DNA of 64,000 nt, from NCBI RefSeq assembly GCF_001620065.1, contig NZ_LQGV01000003.1, positions 620,001 through 684,000 on the forward strand. Direction: 5' to 3'. The notes under the pieces are model-generated. The model was not told the DNA's origin. It made no database searches and worked only from the letters and a program-made list of their open reading frames with translations. This document shows positions 1 through 9,800 of the stretch, piece after piece; the first letter of the stretch is position 1; every line of letters starts with the position of its first letter. Source of the stretch: Microbacterium sp. TNHR37B. GTDB taxonomy: Bacteria > Actinomycetota > Actinomycetes > Actinomycetales > Microbacteriaceae. The position numbers and the translations under genes are program-made.

Positions 1-2025
1 GCCGGTCGCCACGTTGGCGAGGATCTCTCCCGACGCGTCGTCGTCGACCGTGACGGAGTAGGTGATGGTGACCACCTCACCCGGCTGCAGGGTGCCGGTC
101 CAGGCGAGGTCGTCGCCCGAGACGGTCGCGCCGCCGGAGGTCACCGGAGTGCCGCCGATCCGCGTCGCGACGTCGCCGTTGTACTCGGCGTGGGCGAGCA
201 CAGCGGAGAGGTCGTCGGCGATCGTGGCCGGGTTGAGGGTGGTGGCACCCGTGTTGGTGCCGGTGACGGTGTACTCGATCACCTGTCCGGGCTCGACCAC
301 CGAGCCGCTGGCCGGGTCTGCCGACTTGGCGATCTCGAAGCCGGCCACGGGGTGCTCGACCGTCACGACGGGAGGCTCGACCGGGTCGAGCCCGCCGGGA
401 GGCGTTCCCGACGCGGTCACGCTGTTGGCGATGGTCTCGCCCTCGACGTCGTCGTTCACGATGACGGAGTACGTGATCGTGACGACCTGACCGGGCTCGA
501 GTACTCCCGTCCAGGCGAGCGTGTCGCCGGTGACGGTCGCGCCGCCCGCGGAGACCGGCGCGTCGTCGATCGACGTGGTCACATCGCCCTGGTACTCGGC
601 GTGGGCGAGCACGCCGGAGAGGTCGTCGGTGACCTGCACCGGGTCGAGCGTCGTGTTGCCGGTGTTCTCGGCCTCGACCGTGTAGGTGATCGTCTGACCC
701 GCGGTCACCGCCGCACCGTCGGCGGGGTCGGACGTCTTGCGCAGGTCGAGCGAGGGCGCCAGGCGCGCGTTGGTGAACGTGCAGACCACCTCGGTGCCGA
801 GGGATCCCTGCGGTTGCGTGATCTGCCCGGAGGAGCCGACCGAGACGGGGCTCGTGGAGCCGTCGGAGTTCAGCTGCTCACAGACGAGCGACGACGCGTA
901 ACGGGAGAGGTCAGTGGTTCCGACCGCGCTCTCGGAGAGGGTGAAGGGGTCCCCCTGGTTGGTGAAGACCGGGCCGGCGTAGTCGGGCTGGACACCGGTG
1001 GTGGTGCCCGTGGTCGAGGCGTTCGTCTGCGGCACCTGGTAGTCGCTCGGCGAGTCGATGCGCAGGCCGAACTGGTCGGTCGCGGCGTGGCGGCCGCTCG
1101 GGACGTTCTTCTTGAGCGTCAGCGTGTTCGGGAACGTGCAGCTGGCCATGTCGGTCGGCGAGAAGGTTCCGAGACTGGTCGTGTTGACGGTCTCGCCGCG
1201 GGCCAGGTCGACCTCGATGATCCGGTTACCGTCGTTGGCGGCCGACACGAAGATGTGCCCGAGGTTTCCGAACGCGATGCCGTTGCCCTCGACACCGGCG
1301 CCCATGTCGTGCACCTGCTTGGCCCCGATGGTCGCGGTGCTGGAGGTGAGCTCGAGCGGAATGTCGGCAGAGTAGATGTAGCGGTCGGCCACGAGCACCA
1401 GCTGACCGGAGGCGCTGAAGGCCATGTCGCCGTTCGAGCCGAAGGCGCTGCTGCCCGCGGTCGGGCGGAGCGTTCCCACCTGCACGTAGGTCTGCGGCGA
1501 GACGTTCTCGTTCCACGCGTACAGGGCGATCGCGTTGTTCGTCGTGTTGCTCGCGAAGTAGTAGACGCCGGTCGTGGGGTGCACCGCGCCGCGGAGCACG
1601 GACGAGTTGAGCGTGAAGCTCGTCGTCGCGGTCGTGTCGGTCACGCGGTCGTGCTTGGCGAGCACCTTGTTACCGGCCGCGTTGGTGACGGTGTAGGCGT
1701 ACCGGCCCCCGGCAGAGATGCCGAGACCGTTGGTGGTGTGGTTCGCGCCGATGCCCGTGCTGCTGAGGGCGCCGCCGTCCGCGGTGACAGTGAACTCCCG
1801 CACTTCCGACGTGCTCTGCACGTACACGGCGTCGGGCGCGCACTCGAAGGGCTCCGCCGCGGCGGCCGGCGAAGCCGCACCCGCGACCACCAGCGACGAG
1901 GCGACGACCGCCGCACCGGCGGCTCCGCCGATCATCCGCCGCACGCGTTCGCGCCACACCCCCTCGATCTGTGCCGATCGGTCCGCAAACCGAAGATGAC
2001 GCTTCATCGCACGACGGAAAATCAA
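1..2025 (-). CDS. Secreted DUF11-repeat surface protein, C-terminus beyond window
   Basis: The frame is open from a TTG at 2025 to the window edge, so at least 675 residues are present and the C-terminus is missing. I chose TTG because GGGGAGAG lies 5 nt upstream; the ATG at 2007 is in frame but has no close Shine-Dalgarno. A charged N-region, a hydrophobic stretch and an Ala-rich cleavage region form a signal peptide. About 300 residues follow that resemble a secreted beta-propeller-like domain. Then come at least two DUF11-type Ig-like repeats, each with an N-T-G core and the shared motif VLAHAEY, about 138 residues (414 bp) apart. This is probably a wall- or membrane-attached surface protein; the anchor lies outside the window. 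Its relation to the LAxTG protein at 6872 is inferred from shared repeats. Confidence 0.85.
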   Translation of the reverse strand, partial: MIFRRAMKRHLRFADRSAQIEGVWRERVRRMIGGAAGAAVVASSLVVAGAASPAAAAEPFECAPDAVYVQSTSEVREFTVTADGGALSSTGIGANHTTNGLGISAGGRYAYTVTNAAGNKVLAKHDRVTDTTATTSFTLNSSVLRGAVHPTTGVYYFASNTTNNAIALYAWNENVSPQTYVQVGTLRPTAGSSAFGSNGDMAFSASGQLVLVADRYIYSADIPLELTSSTATIGAKQVHDMGAGVEGNGIAFGNLGHIFVSAANDGNRIIEVDLARGETVNTTSLGTFSPTDMASCTFPNTLTLKKNVPSGRHAATDQFGLRIDSPSDYQVPQTNASTTGTTTGVQPDYAGPVFTNQGDPFTLSESAVGTTDLSRYASSLVCEQLNSDGSTSPVSVGSSGQITQPQGSLGTEVVCTFTNARLAPSLDLRKTSDPADGAAVTAGQTITYTVEAENTGNTTLDPVQVTDDLSGVLAHAEYQGDVTTSIDDAPVSAGGATVTGDTLAWTGVLEPGQVVTITYSVIVNDDVEGETIANSVTASGTPPGGLDPVEPPVVTVEHPVAGFEIAKSADPASGSVVEPGQVIEYTVTGTNTGATTLNPATIADDLSAVLAHAEYNGDVATRIGGTPVTSGGATVSGDDLAWTGTLQPGEVVTITYSVTVDDDASGEILANVATG

Positions 2026-2260
2026 GACGGCTCTCCCCTGTCGGTGACCGGTGGCGAACGCACACGCGGACGACCCCGAGCCGCGTTCGCGGCTGCGCGA
2101 TCGTCGCGTCGCCGTTCGCGGGCGCGCCGATGTTCGGGGGTCTTGGTCAGCTTGTCGAGCCCGCCTACACCGGGAGTCACCGTTCCCGCGATTTCACCCC
2201 CGATTTCACCCCTCGTCGCGGATGGCGGGCAACGCGGGGGTCGATCGCTAGCGTGGGAGG

Positions 2261-2890
2261 ATGCGTCGCCCCCGCCGCGGTTTCGCGGTCCCCACGCGCG
2301 TGCTGCTGATCTGCGCCGCTCTCGCCGGCATCCACGCCGTCCTCCACCTGCTCACCCTCCCGCTCCTCAGCGTGCTCGCGCCGGCCGCTCCCCCCGCCTA
2401 CGCGTTGGTTGCCTCGCTCCACAGCCTCATGCCGTTCCTTGCTCGGAGGGTGACGCGGGTGCCCGGAACGGCGCTGATCACGAGCGCGATCGCGGCGGTG
2501 TTCGTCGCCGCGACGAGCTCCCTCGGCCTGATCGCTCTGATTCCGCTGGTCCTCACCGGGGTCGTGATCGACGCGGTCATCTGGACGTCGGACACCGACG
2601 GCGTTCGCCGTGAGACCCGCTTCGTCGTGGCGGGTGTGTCCGCCGGGATCGCGCTGTGGGCGGTCTCGCTCACGGTGTTCTCGCCCGACCATCTGACCGC
2701 AGCGATGCTGGTCGCCACGCTCGCCGCGCGCGTGGCGGGCGAACTGGCGGTGGTCGCGCTCTCCCGCGCGGTCGCCGCCGCCCTCGCCCGCGCCGGCGTG
2801 GGGCGGGCGCGCGCGCCGCAGAGTGGTCAGCCGAAGGGGTCCGGCGAGAGTGGTCAGCCGAAGGGGTCCGGCGAGACGGGATTGTCGTAG
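2261..2890 (+). CDS. Small multi-pass membrane protein, possibly ECF transporter S component-like
   Basis: 209 residues with about five or six hydrophobic segments and a hydrophilic tail. The loop-helix pattern in the first half (short Arg-rich loop, Pro-Gly, small-residue helix, then LGL-LIPLVLTGVVIDAV) recalls ECF transporter substrate-binding components of the YkoE/MptD sort, but no EcfA or EcfT gene is nearby, so that is tentative. A -10-like TAGCGT at 2249-2254 lies 6 nt before the ATG, suggesting a leaderless transcript; the GGGAGG between them is too close to act as a normal Shine-Dalgarno. The last 20 or so residues (SGQPKGSGE twice) come from a 27-bp tandem duplication shared with the convergent LuxR gene, so the original C-terminus was probably shorter. 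Confidence 0.6.
   Translation: MRRPRRGFAVPTRVLLICAALAGIHAVLHLLTLPLLSVLAPAAPPAYALVASLHSLMPFLARRVTRVPGTALITSAIAAVFVAATSSLGLIALIPLVLTGVVIDAVIWTSDTDGVRRETRFVVAGVSAGIALWAVSLTVFSPDHLTAAMLVATLAARVAGELAVVALSRAVAAALARAGVGRARAPQSGQPKGSGESGQPKGSGETGLS
2822..2875. repeat. 27-bp perfect tandem duplication across two convergent 3' ends
   Basis: Two identical 27-bp units, 2822-2848 and 2849-2875, starting AGTGGTCAGCCGAAGG. The unit includes the stop codon of the minus-strand LuxR gene (2854-2856) and codes for the repeated tail of the plus-strand membrane protein. The minus-strand gene stops in its first-met copy, so only the plus-strand product is lengthened by the duplication. Confidence 0.9.
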
Positions 2891-5502
2891 CGCGCGGGAG
2901 CCGCCATCAGCCCCATGGCTTCGAGCGCCGCGAGCGCCTCTTCCCTCGTCCCGACGTCGAGCTTGCGGTAGAGACCACGGAGCTGCGTCTTGACCGTGTT
3001 GACCGACACCGAGAGGTGAGCGGCGAGGTCGATGTTGCTGCTGGCGCCGGGGAGGGCACGGATCAGCGCCAGCTCCCGCGGCGTGAAGGTCGCCGCGTGC
3101 CGCGTGGACGGGATCACCCGCGGGAGGCGGGTGGCATCGGCGACGGGAGCGCGCAGGCCACGCTCCCGGGCGATCTCGAGCACGGCGTCGAGAGCATCTG
3201 CCGGCAGGAGCACGAGCGCCATTGCCTGCTCCCGTCCGGCGAGGTACTCGAACGCGGCCCGAGTCGCATCCGCTGCCCGCGCACGATCGTCCATCAGCGC
3301 CCACGAGGCGGCACGCAGCACGAGGTCTTCCCCGATCACGCGCGCGGAGCGCTCCCCGCTCGCCGCCGTCCCCTCCGCGTCGAGCAGTCGCCGCAACGCC
3401 TCCTCCGGCCGCCGACGGGCGAGCTCGATCCGTGCGAGGCCGACGGTCGTGCGCGGCGAGCGGCCGCGTTCGAGAACGGCTTCTGCCGCCACGGGGTTTC
3501 CTGCGGCGAGCTCGACGAGCGACCTCGTGCGAGCCAGCCGCGCGACCGTCTCCGCCCCGACCGCGCGACGCCGGTGCTGATGACGGATCTCGGCCTCGAG
3601 CTGGAATCGCGTCCGATCGGTGTGCCCGCGCAGCAGCGTCACCACGGCGTCGATGTGTGCCAGCAACGGCCAGTGCTCGATCGTCTCGCGGTGAGGGTCG
3701 AGGGCACGGATGTGTCGCTCCGCGGCGTCGGGGTCGAGTCGCTCCAGCGCGCTCATCGCCTGGGCGATGCGCAGGAAGCTCCCCATGTAGCCGTCGCGCC
3801 ACCCGTCGGGCCAGTCGAGCTCTTCCGCCTGGCGGATCAGCGCGCGAGCCTCGGGCAGGTCGCCCGTCACGGCGAGCGTTCCCGCCGACAGGGCGAGCCC
3901 CTGCAGCCCGCCACGCAGGCCACGGGCCTCCCCCACCGCGGTCGATCGCGCGAAGGCGTCCAGAGCGAGGTCGCTGCGGCCGGCGTAGAAGAACGTCGTA
4001 CCGAACTGGTTGAACAGCGTTGCTTCGGTGCGGCCCAGGTCGTCCCTGTCGCCGGGACCGAGCGAGAGCAACGCGTCGTAGCCTTCGCGGGCGGGGACGA
4101 ACGCCGACGACATCTGCCCGCTGACGCGCAACGACGCCGTCTCGATCGCCTTGAGCACAGCCCGATCGGCGGGAGAAGCGGCGGAACGCTGGATGCGCGC
4201 GCCGTAGCGTGCGAGTGCGAAGTACTCCAGCGCCCGGAGGCGATGACGGCCCGTCCGGTTGTAGTCCAGGGCGAGGAGCGTGGTCAGCAGCGGGTAGCGA
4301 CGGAGCACCGAGAGGGGGATGTCCCGAAAGAGCTCGCGCAGTTGCGGGCCGTGGTTGCGGAGGAGTTCGTTCCACGACGACCGCACGACCCGCGACGCGA
4401 ACAGCCAGTCCCTCGCCTCGACGGCGCGTCTCAGGGCCGCGAAGGCGTGCCCGGCGCGGAACTCCCACCGGGCGACCGTCATCGTGAGCTCCTGGATGTT
4501 CTCCGCCGCCACGGCGCGGAGCCGCCGCTCGAACGCCTCGCGCACGAGCGGCGTGAAGACGAACACCGGCTGTGACGCCCCCTGCGTCCACAAGCCGATC
4601 CCCTCGGCCTCGGCGCGGTCGAGCAGGCTGCGCGCGTCGGCTTCGGCACTTCCGGCCTCCGTCGACCCGAGCGTGTGTCCCGAGGCCGCCATGAGCTGCG
4701 CCGCGAGGGCGGCATCGAGGTGTTCGGCGAGGGCCGCCACCGTCACGAAACGCAGGAACGCCTCGTCGACGTCCGGCCCCTCCAGCCGCAGCCGGATGAA
4801 GGAGTCGACGACCTCCGGCAGGCTCTCGCCCCCCGGTGAGGCGTTGCGCTCCGCCTGCGACAGCTGCACGAGCTTCGCGAGCAGCGGCACGCCGCCGTGC
4901 GCCATCAGCTCTTCGACGAGCGGGTCGGACGGCGACATCCTGAGCATGTCGGCGGCTTCCTCGCGGGTCAGCGCGAGCTCGGCGGCGGTGACCGTCTCGA
5001 CGTCGAGCGTCACCCCCAGGGCAGGTTCGTCGAAGACCGTCGCGCGACGGGCCGTCAGCCGGAGAAGGAGATGGCCCTCTTCGGCGAGATCGGCCAGCGC
5101 CCGCTGGACGGTGCGGTCGAGCCGGTCGACCCCGTCGATCGCGAGCACGAGCGCGTCCCCCATCCGCCGCAGCGCGCCGCGGAGCAGGGTCCACGGGTCA
5201 GCCCCCGCGGCGAGCGACTCGGCCGCGAGACCGAGCGGGTCCCCCTCCGAGACCACCCCTTCCACGCAGAGCTCCTCCGCGAGGAGCTGGATGAACTCGG
5301 ACGCCTCGACGGCAGTGCCGCGCACGCGCAGCCAGAGACCGGCAGACTCCGTCGCGGCGGCCCACTGCGCCATCGCGATGGTCTTGCCGTACCCCGCGGG
5401 AGCCCGCGCGATGACCACGGCCGCCTCCCCGGCAAAGCGGTCGCGCAGACGCGGTCGAAAAGTCGCGGAGGCGGGAATGCGCGGCGCGCCACTGATCGCC
5501 AT
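2854..5502 (-). CDS. LuxR-family regulator of the large ATP-binding (MalT-like) type
   Basis: About 882 residues with MalT/LAL architecture. An N-terminal STAND-type ATPase has Walker A APAGYGKT near residue 35, followed by a long helical region of TPR-like character. The C-terminal LuxR helix-turn-helix begins at FTPRELALIRAL and contains VSVNTVKTQLRGLYRKL. Family members are ATP- and ligand-dependent activators. The start is uncertain: GAAGGA at 5515-5520 touches a GTG at 5514 but sits about 11 nt from the ATG at 5502, which I prefer. The gene stands divergent from the sigma factor gene, separated by about 490 bp, and between two DUF11 surface-protein genes, so control of surface proteins is possible but unproven. 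Confidence 0.88.
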   Translation of the reverse strand: MAISGAPRIPASATFRPRLRDRFAGEAAVVIARAPAGYGKTIAMAQWAAATESAGLWLRVRGTAVEASEFIQLLAEELCVEGVVSEGDPLGLAAESLAAGADPWTLLRGALRRMGDALVLAIDGVDRLDRTVQRALADLAEEGHLLLRLTARRATVFDEPALGVTLDVETVTAAELALTREEAADMLRMSPSDPLVEELMAHGGVPLLAKLVQLSQAERNASPGGESLPEVVDSFIRLRLEGPDVDEAFLRFVTVAALAEHLDAALAAQLMAASGHTLGSTEAGSAEADARSLLDRAEAEGIGLWTQGASQPVFVFTPLVREAFERRLRAVAAENIQELTMTVARWEFRAGHAFAALRRAVEARDWLFASRVVRSSWNELLRNHGPQLRELFRDIPLSVLRRYPLLTTLLALDYNRTGRHRLRALEYFALARYGARIQRSAASPADRAVLKAIETASLRVSGQMSSAFVPAREGYDALLSLGPGDRDDLGRTEATLFNQFGTTFFYAGRSDLALDAFARSTAVGEARGLRGGLQGLALSAGTLAVTGDLPEARALIRQAEELDWPDGWRDGYMGSFLRIAQAMSALERLDPDAAERHIRALDPHRETIEHWPLLAHIDAVVTLLRGHTDRTRFQLEAEIRHQHRRRAVGAETVARLARTRSLVELAAGNPVAAEAVLERGRSPRTTVGLARIELARRRPEEALRRLLDAEGTAASGERSARVIGEDLVLRAASWALMDDRARAADATRAAFEYLAGREQAMALVLLPADALDAVLEIARERGLRAPVADATRLPRVIPSTRHAATFTPRELALIRALPGASSNIDLAAHLSVSVNTVKTQLRGLYRKLDVGTREEALAALEAMGLMAAPARYDNPVSPDPFG

Positions 5503-5514
5503 ATGGTCAGTCAC

Positions 5515-5950
5515 TCCTTCGTGTCCGCCGGCGTGGGTGCGTCGACGGGCCGGAAAAACCCTTAGGCACGGGTCGTGCTCGGGCGCCGATCGGTCTCGCT
5601 GCTAGCGAATCGACCCCTCGCGCGCAAGCTGATGCGCAGATCGGCACCCCTTGTCTACCACTGCCGCGTGAACCCGGGTTCGCCGGTTCGCAGATCGACC
5701 ACGAACCACCGACGCGTGAGATTCCGGGCGCTGGCCCGTCGTGTAGATGAGGACATCCCCAGCCCTCGGCGGAGCGGGTTCGCCCCTGCTCCGGGCACCG
5801 CCATGACGGCGCCCGGCAGCACCGCGAGGGAGGAGGAGCGCGCCCCCTGCGCTCCTTCTCCCGCACGCCTGCGGCAGCATCGCGCCGCGGGTGAACGGAC
5901 GGGTGAAATCACACCCCGCCCCCGCTGTGATCTCGCGGAAGTGCATTTCC
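5515..5950. other. About 440 bp without a recognisable gene
   Basis: The region lies between the divergent LuxR and sigma factor genes. Open frames on both strands have no Shine-Dalgarno, no recognisable product and no consistent codon use. It should hold the promoters of both neighbours. I could not pick out a convincing -35/-10 pair. GTGAAATCACACC near 5903 resembles the GATTTCACCCC direct repeat at about 2193-2215. Confidence 0.5.
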
Positions 5951-5993
5951 TTCTCCCAGGGGGTCGGACGCGTCGTCCGATGCAGGGGGAGAA
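5951..5993 (+). promoter_or_regulatory. Nested hairpin covering the ribosome binding site of the sigma factor gene
   Basis: TTCTCCC (5951-5957) can pair with GGGAGAA (5987-5993), which is the Shine-Dalgarno region touching the ATG at 5994. Inside is a perfect hairpin TCGGACG-CGT-CGTCCGA (5964-5980). Folding would hide the ribosome binding site, so translation may be switched by temperature, a protein or a ligand. The base pairing is visible; regulation is inferred. Confidence 0.5.
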
Positions 5994-6764
5994 ATGGTTC
6001 ACGCAAGAGAACGTGCGACCGTGGCATCGCAGGAGCTGTCCAGCCAGGCGAGTGCGCTCGCACGGGCGACGAACGATGGTGATCACGTCGCGGCGTCGAC
6101 GCTGCTGAGTCAGAGCATGCCGGCACTGCGGAACGCGTCGCGCGCGATCGCCGGACGAACGATGGACGCGGAGGACCTGCTCGCGGCAGCCTTGCTGTCC
6201 ACATGGGAGAAGTGGACGCAGGGGCGCGGCCCCGTGGAGAACACCCACGCGTACATCACCCAGGCCATGCGCAACCGGGTCCGCGACGAGGTGCGGGCGC
6301 CGCGGTCGCGCAACGTCGCGCTCGACACGCTGGGATTCGAGCTGACCCTGCCCGACGAGACGGAACGGGTGCACGCCCTGCTCGACCATGCGATCGTGGC
6401 CGTGGCGATGGGCCGCCTCACCGACGAGCAACGGATGCTGCTGACCCACATCGTGGTGGACGGCGAGAAGCCGCAGGCGGTCGCGGGCCACCTCGGCCGC
6501 TCGGCGGGGCGGATCAGTTCCGCCCTCTATCGCGCCAAAGCGGCACTGCGCTTCGAGCTCGCGACGGAGTGCCTCCACCGGGCCTGTACCGACGCGGATT
6601 GCCGAACGGACCGGGCGAGCGTCGCGCTGCGACTGGCCTCCGGGGCCGCCCTCGTCCTCGAGGACGCTGTGCTCGCTGCCGCCCGCGCGTGCGGCGGGTG
6701 CTGGTCGGGAGTTCAGGCGTACACGAATCTCGGTGGACTCGCCGTCGCGGCGAGCATCCGCTGA
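5994..6764 (+). CDS. Sigma-70 family sigma factor with Cys-rich C-terminal extension
   Basis: 256 residues. Residues from about 30 to 100 resemble sigma region 2 (DAEDLLAAALLSTWEKW, then YITQAMRNRVRDEVR). Residues from about 130 to 190 resemble region 4 (LTDEQRMLLTHIVVDGEKPQ, then a helix-turn-helix with GRSAGRISSALYRAK). The tail of about 70 residues carries CLHRACTDADC and RACGGCW. These clusters could bind zinc, like a built-in anti-sigma or redox domain. The ATG at 5994 follows GGGGGAGAA at very short spacing, and this site lies in a hairpin. The LAxTG surface protein starts 107 bp downstream and is the most likely target. Confidence 0.82.
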   Translation: MVHARERATVASQELSSQASALARATNDGDHVAASTLLSQSMPALRNASRAIAGRTMDAEDLLAAALLSTWEKWTQGRGPVENTHAYITQAMRNRVRDEVRAPRSRNVALDTLGFELTLPDETERVHALLDHAIVAVAMGRLTDEQRMLLTHIVVDGEKPQAVAGHLGRSAGRISSALYRAKAALRFELATECLHRACTDADCRTDRASVALRLASGAALVLEDAVLAAARACGGCWSGVQAYTNLGGLAVAASIR

Positions 6765-6809
6765 CCCGCGCGCGGTCCGCGGTGATGTTCCACGGACCCG
6801 CTCGTCTTG

Positions 6810-6838
6810 TTAACGACCGACGACGCTCATCGCGTCTC
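6810..6838 (+). promoter_or_regulatory. Candidate alternative-sigma promoter before the surface protein
   Basis: TTAACGA (6810-6816) and CGTCTC (6833-6838) are separated by 16 nt, similar in layout to ECF promoters with AAC and CGTC cores. It sits between the sigma factor gene and the surface protein it may control. The match is by eye only. Confidence 0.3.
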
Positions 6839-6871
6839 GGTGTCCATCGCACTCGGGGGAGGAACCGGTTC

Positions 6872-9800
6872 ATGAGCACACACAGCGGGGAGCGCAGAGG
6901 CGCACCCACACGAGGACGCGCCCGTCGGGCGTGGATGGCGGGGGTGGTCGCCGTCGCCGTCGCGCTGTCGGGGCTGTTCACCGTTCCCCTCGCGGCGCAA
7001 GCGGCAACGGGTGACTTCACCCTCACGCTCGATGCGCCCGAGCAGACGGGACCGGGCGGGAACTTCAACTACTCCGCCACGCTGGAGTTCGAAGGGGTCG
7101 ACAGCGCCAACCCCGCCACGGGTGTCGAGCTGACCACCGTTCTGCCGGCCGGAGTGACGCTGGCATCGGTTCCGACGGGCACCGACTCTCCCGTGGAGTC
7201 CTACACGTACGACGCCGCGACGCGGACGCTCGTGCTCACGCTGAAGGACACGACGCAGCCGCTCCTGACCATCGTCTACACGGTGTCTCCCGTCGACTAC
7301 GCCAACAAGTACGAGGGCATGCCCCTCACCACCTCCATCACCGGCACCGGCGGCCCCAGCGGCCCGGTCACCTCTGAGGAGGTGACGACCACCGTCGTCG
7401 GCAACAACGACTACACCGCGAGCAAGGGCTTCGAAGTCGTCACGGGCGGCGACAACCGGACGGTGACCTACCGGTTCAACGTCTACTCGGTGACGCCGTA
7501 CGACTCCACCACGTTCACCTCGTGGCAGCAGCAGCTCACCGACACGTTCCCCGCGGGCGCCGAGCTGGTCTCGACCTCCGGCGAATTCGACGGCGGCAGC
7601 TGGGACACGAGCGCGTGGCCCACCGTCACGTGGACGCGCAACGGACAGTACGGCCCCGACGGCAACCCGCTCGATCGCAGTGGCCAGCGCATCTGGGTGA
7701 CCGTGCGTTACCCGGCCACGGTGCCCGGGTGGGAGGACGGCGAGCGTCCCCCCGTGAACACCGTGGGACTCGACACGCGCGACGCGAACGGCGTCGCTCA
7801 CGAGGGCGACGAGGCGACGGTGCAGGGACCGTCCTTCCAGCCCCACGGAGGCACCGGGGTCGTGGGATCCAAGTCCGAGGGCGGCGCGACCTCCGCCGGC
7901 TACTTGAGCCACCTCACCTACACGGGCGGCTCGTACGTCGGACCGTCCGATGCCCCCGACATCGACCAGCTCGTGCTGACCGACTCGGGCGCCACGGGTT
8001 CTCCCAACGCGTCGTGGTTCTCGCACACCGACATCCAGCAGATCTTCGTCACCTTCTCGACGGGGCTCGCGGCGGAGGACCTGCCCTACCGACTCGAGTA
8101 CCAGATCAACGGGTCGAGCGCGTGGAACGAGTTCACGGACTTCACCACCTCCAGCGGCCGGACGGGCGAGAGCCTCGTGCTGGCGGTCCAGAACACCGGG
8201 TCGGCCGGATGGCAGGCCAACGCACAGCAGGACGTCCTCAACCTCCCCGTGGGCTCGACGCTCACCGGATGGCGACTGACGATCGCTCCCGGCGCCGAGA
8301 CGGTGCCGGTGAGCTCGGAGGCGAAGGTCCGGATGGGCTTCCAGCCGGTCTTCCGCACGGTCGCGGACGGCATCCAGCCGTCGTCGGCTCCCGCCGGCAC
8401 CTCGCCCGGCCCGCAGACCAACACGGTCACCGTGACCGGCGGAGACCTCACCGGCGAGGCGTCGAGCACTTTGACGCCCACCGACTCGGTCTACGTCACG
8501 ACCACCCTGAGCGGCCCCGGCACTCTCTCGGTGGGCGGTGCGAGCGGCGACTACCTGGCAGCGATCGTCAACCAGAACCCGTCGGAGACCTACACCGACT
8601 CGGAGCTGCGCGTCGTGCTGCCCTGCGGCGTGTTCTACGACACGACGCAGGCGATCACGCCGGTGCAGTCGCCTCTCGTCGGCATCCCGGCCACGCCCGC
8701 GCTCGGCGCAGGCGCGACGGTGGACACCACCGGGCGCGTCACCGGAGCCGACGGATGCGAGCAGCAGGTCGTGCGCTTCGCGTTCGACGAGCTGCCGCCG
8801 ATGCGCGCTCCGGCGACGGCCAACGACCGCTCCGCGGAGAACAGCGGATGGCGCTATCGGATCCCGGTGATCGCCCTGGCCCAGGCCTACGACCCGGACA
8901 ACTCGACCCTGCCCGCGTACTCGTACGCGACGGTCGCCGACCCGCGCTTCCTGTCGGAAGCCGACGGCGGCACGGCGGCAGCGACGGTTCCGATGGTGGG
9001 CTACGGCCCGTTCTTCGGTGACGACGTGTACGACTTCGACCCGGCGCGGTCGTCGGTCGGCGTCGCCCTGTCGAACGTGTCGATCAACACCGCGGGAGGC
9101 CTCCTGATCTCCAAGCTGTCGAGCGCCTCGGAGACGGGCCCGTGGGCCCTGGAGTCCGAGGTCGGAGCGACGTCGTTCTGGCAGATCTACGTCAACGACA
9201 TCCTGCCCAACCCCGTGAGCGGTGCGGTGTTCTTCGACAAGCTGCCGAGCGTGGCCGACGGCGACGACTTCGACACCCGCCTCGCCGGTGCCGTGACCGG
9301 CGCCCCGGACGGTGCGACGGTGGAGTACTCCACCGATGCCACCAGCGCCACGACCGGAACGTGGACGTCGACGGCCGAGGGCGCGACCGCCTTCCGCGTC
9401 TCGGTGCCCACGCTCACCAGCGGATCGGATTTCACCCTGACGGTACCCACCGAGAACCTCGGTGACCTCACCTACGGTCAGCGCGACACGAACACGGTCT
9501 CGGCGACCGCCACCTACGGCGGCACTCCGGTCCAGTTCGGCTCCAACGAGGCGGCCGTCACCGTCGTCGCGGCCCCGAGCCTGTCGCTGCTGAAGAAGAC
9601 GAACGGCGTCGAGTACTCGGCCGCACCGGGTGCGTCCGTCGCGGTCGGCTCCGAGGTCACGTGGACGTACGAGGTCACCAACACCGGTGACGTCGCCCTC
9701 GACGAGGTCGCCGTCTCCGACGCCTTCACCGACGGCGCCGGCGACACCGGCACGCTCACGGCGACGAGCACGGCGACCGGCCCGCTCCTCCCGGGCGAGA

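Noticed and set aside
190..2613. Very long open frame on the plus strand, mostly Arg/Gly/Val/Asp
   Set aside because: Antisense to the DUF11 protein. Composition matches a shadow frame of GC-rich coding DNA and there is no Shine-Dalgarno.
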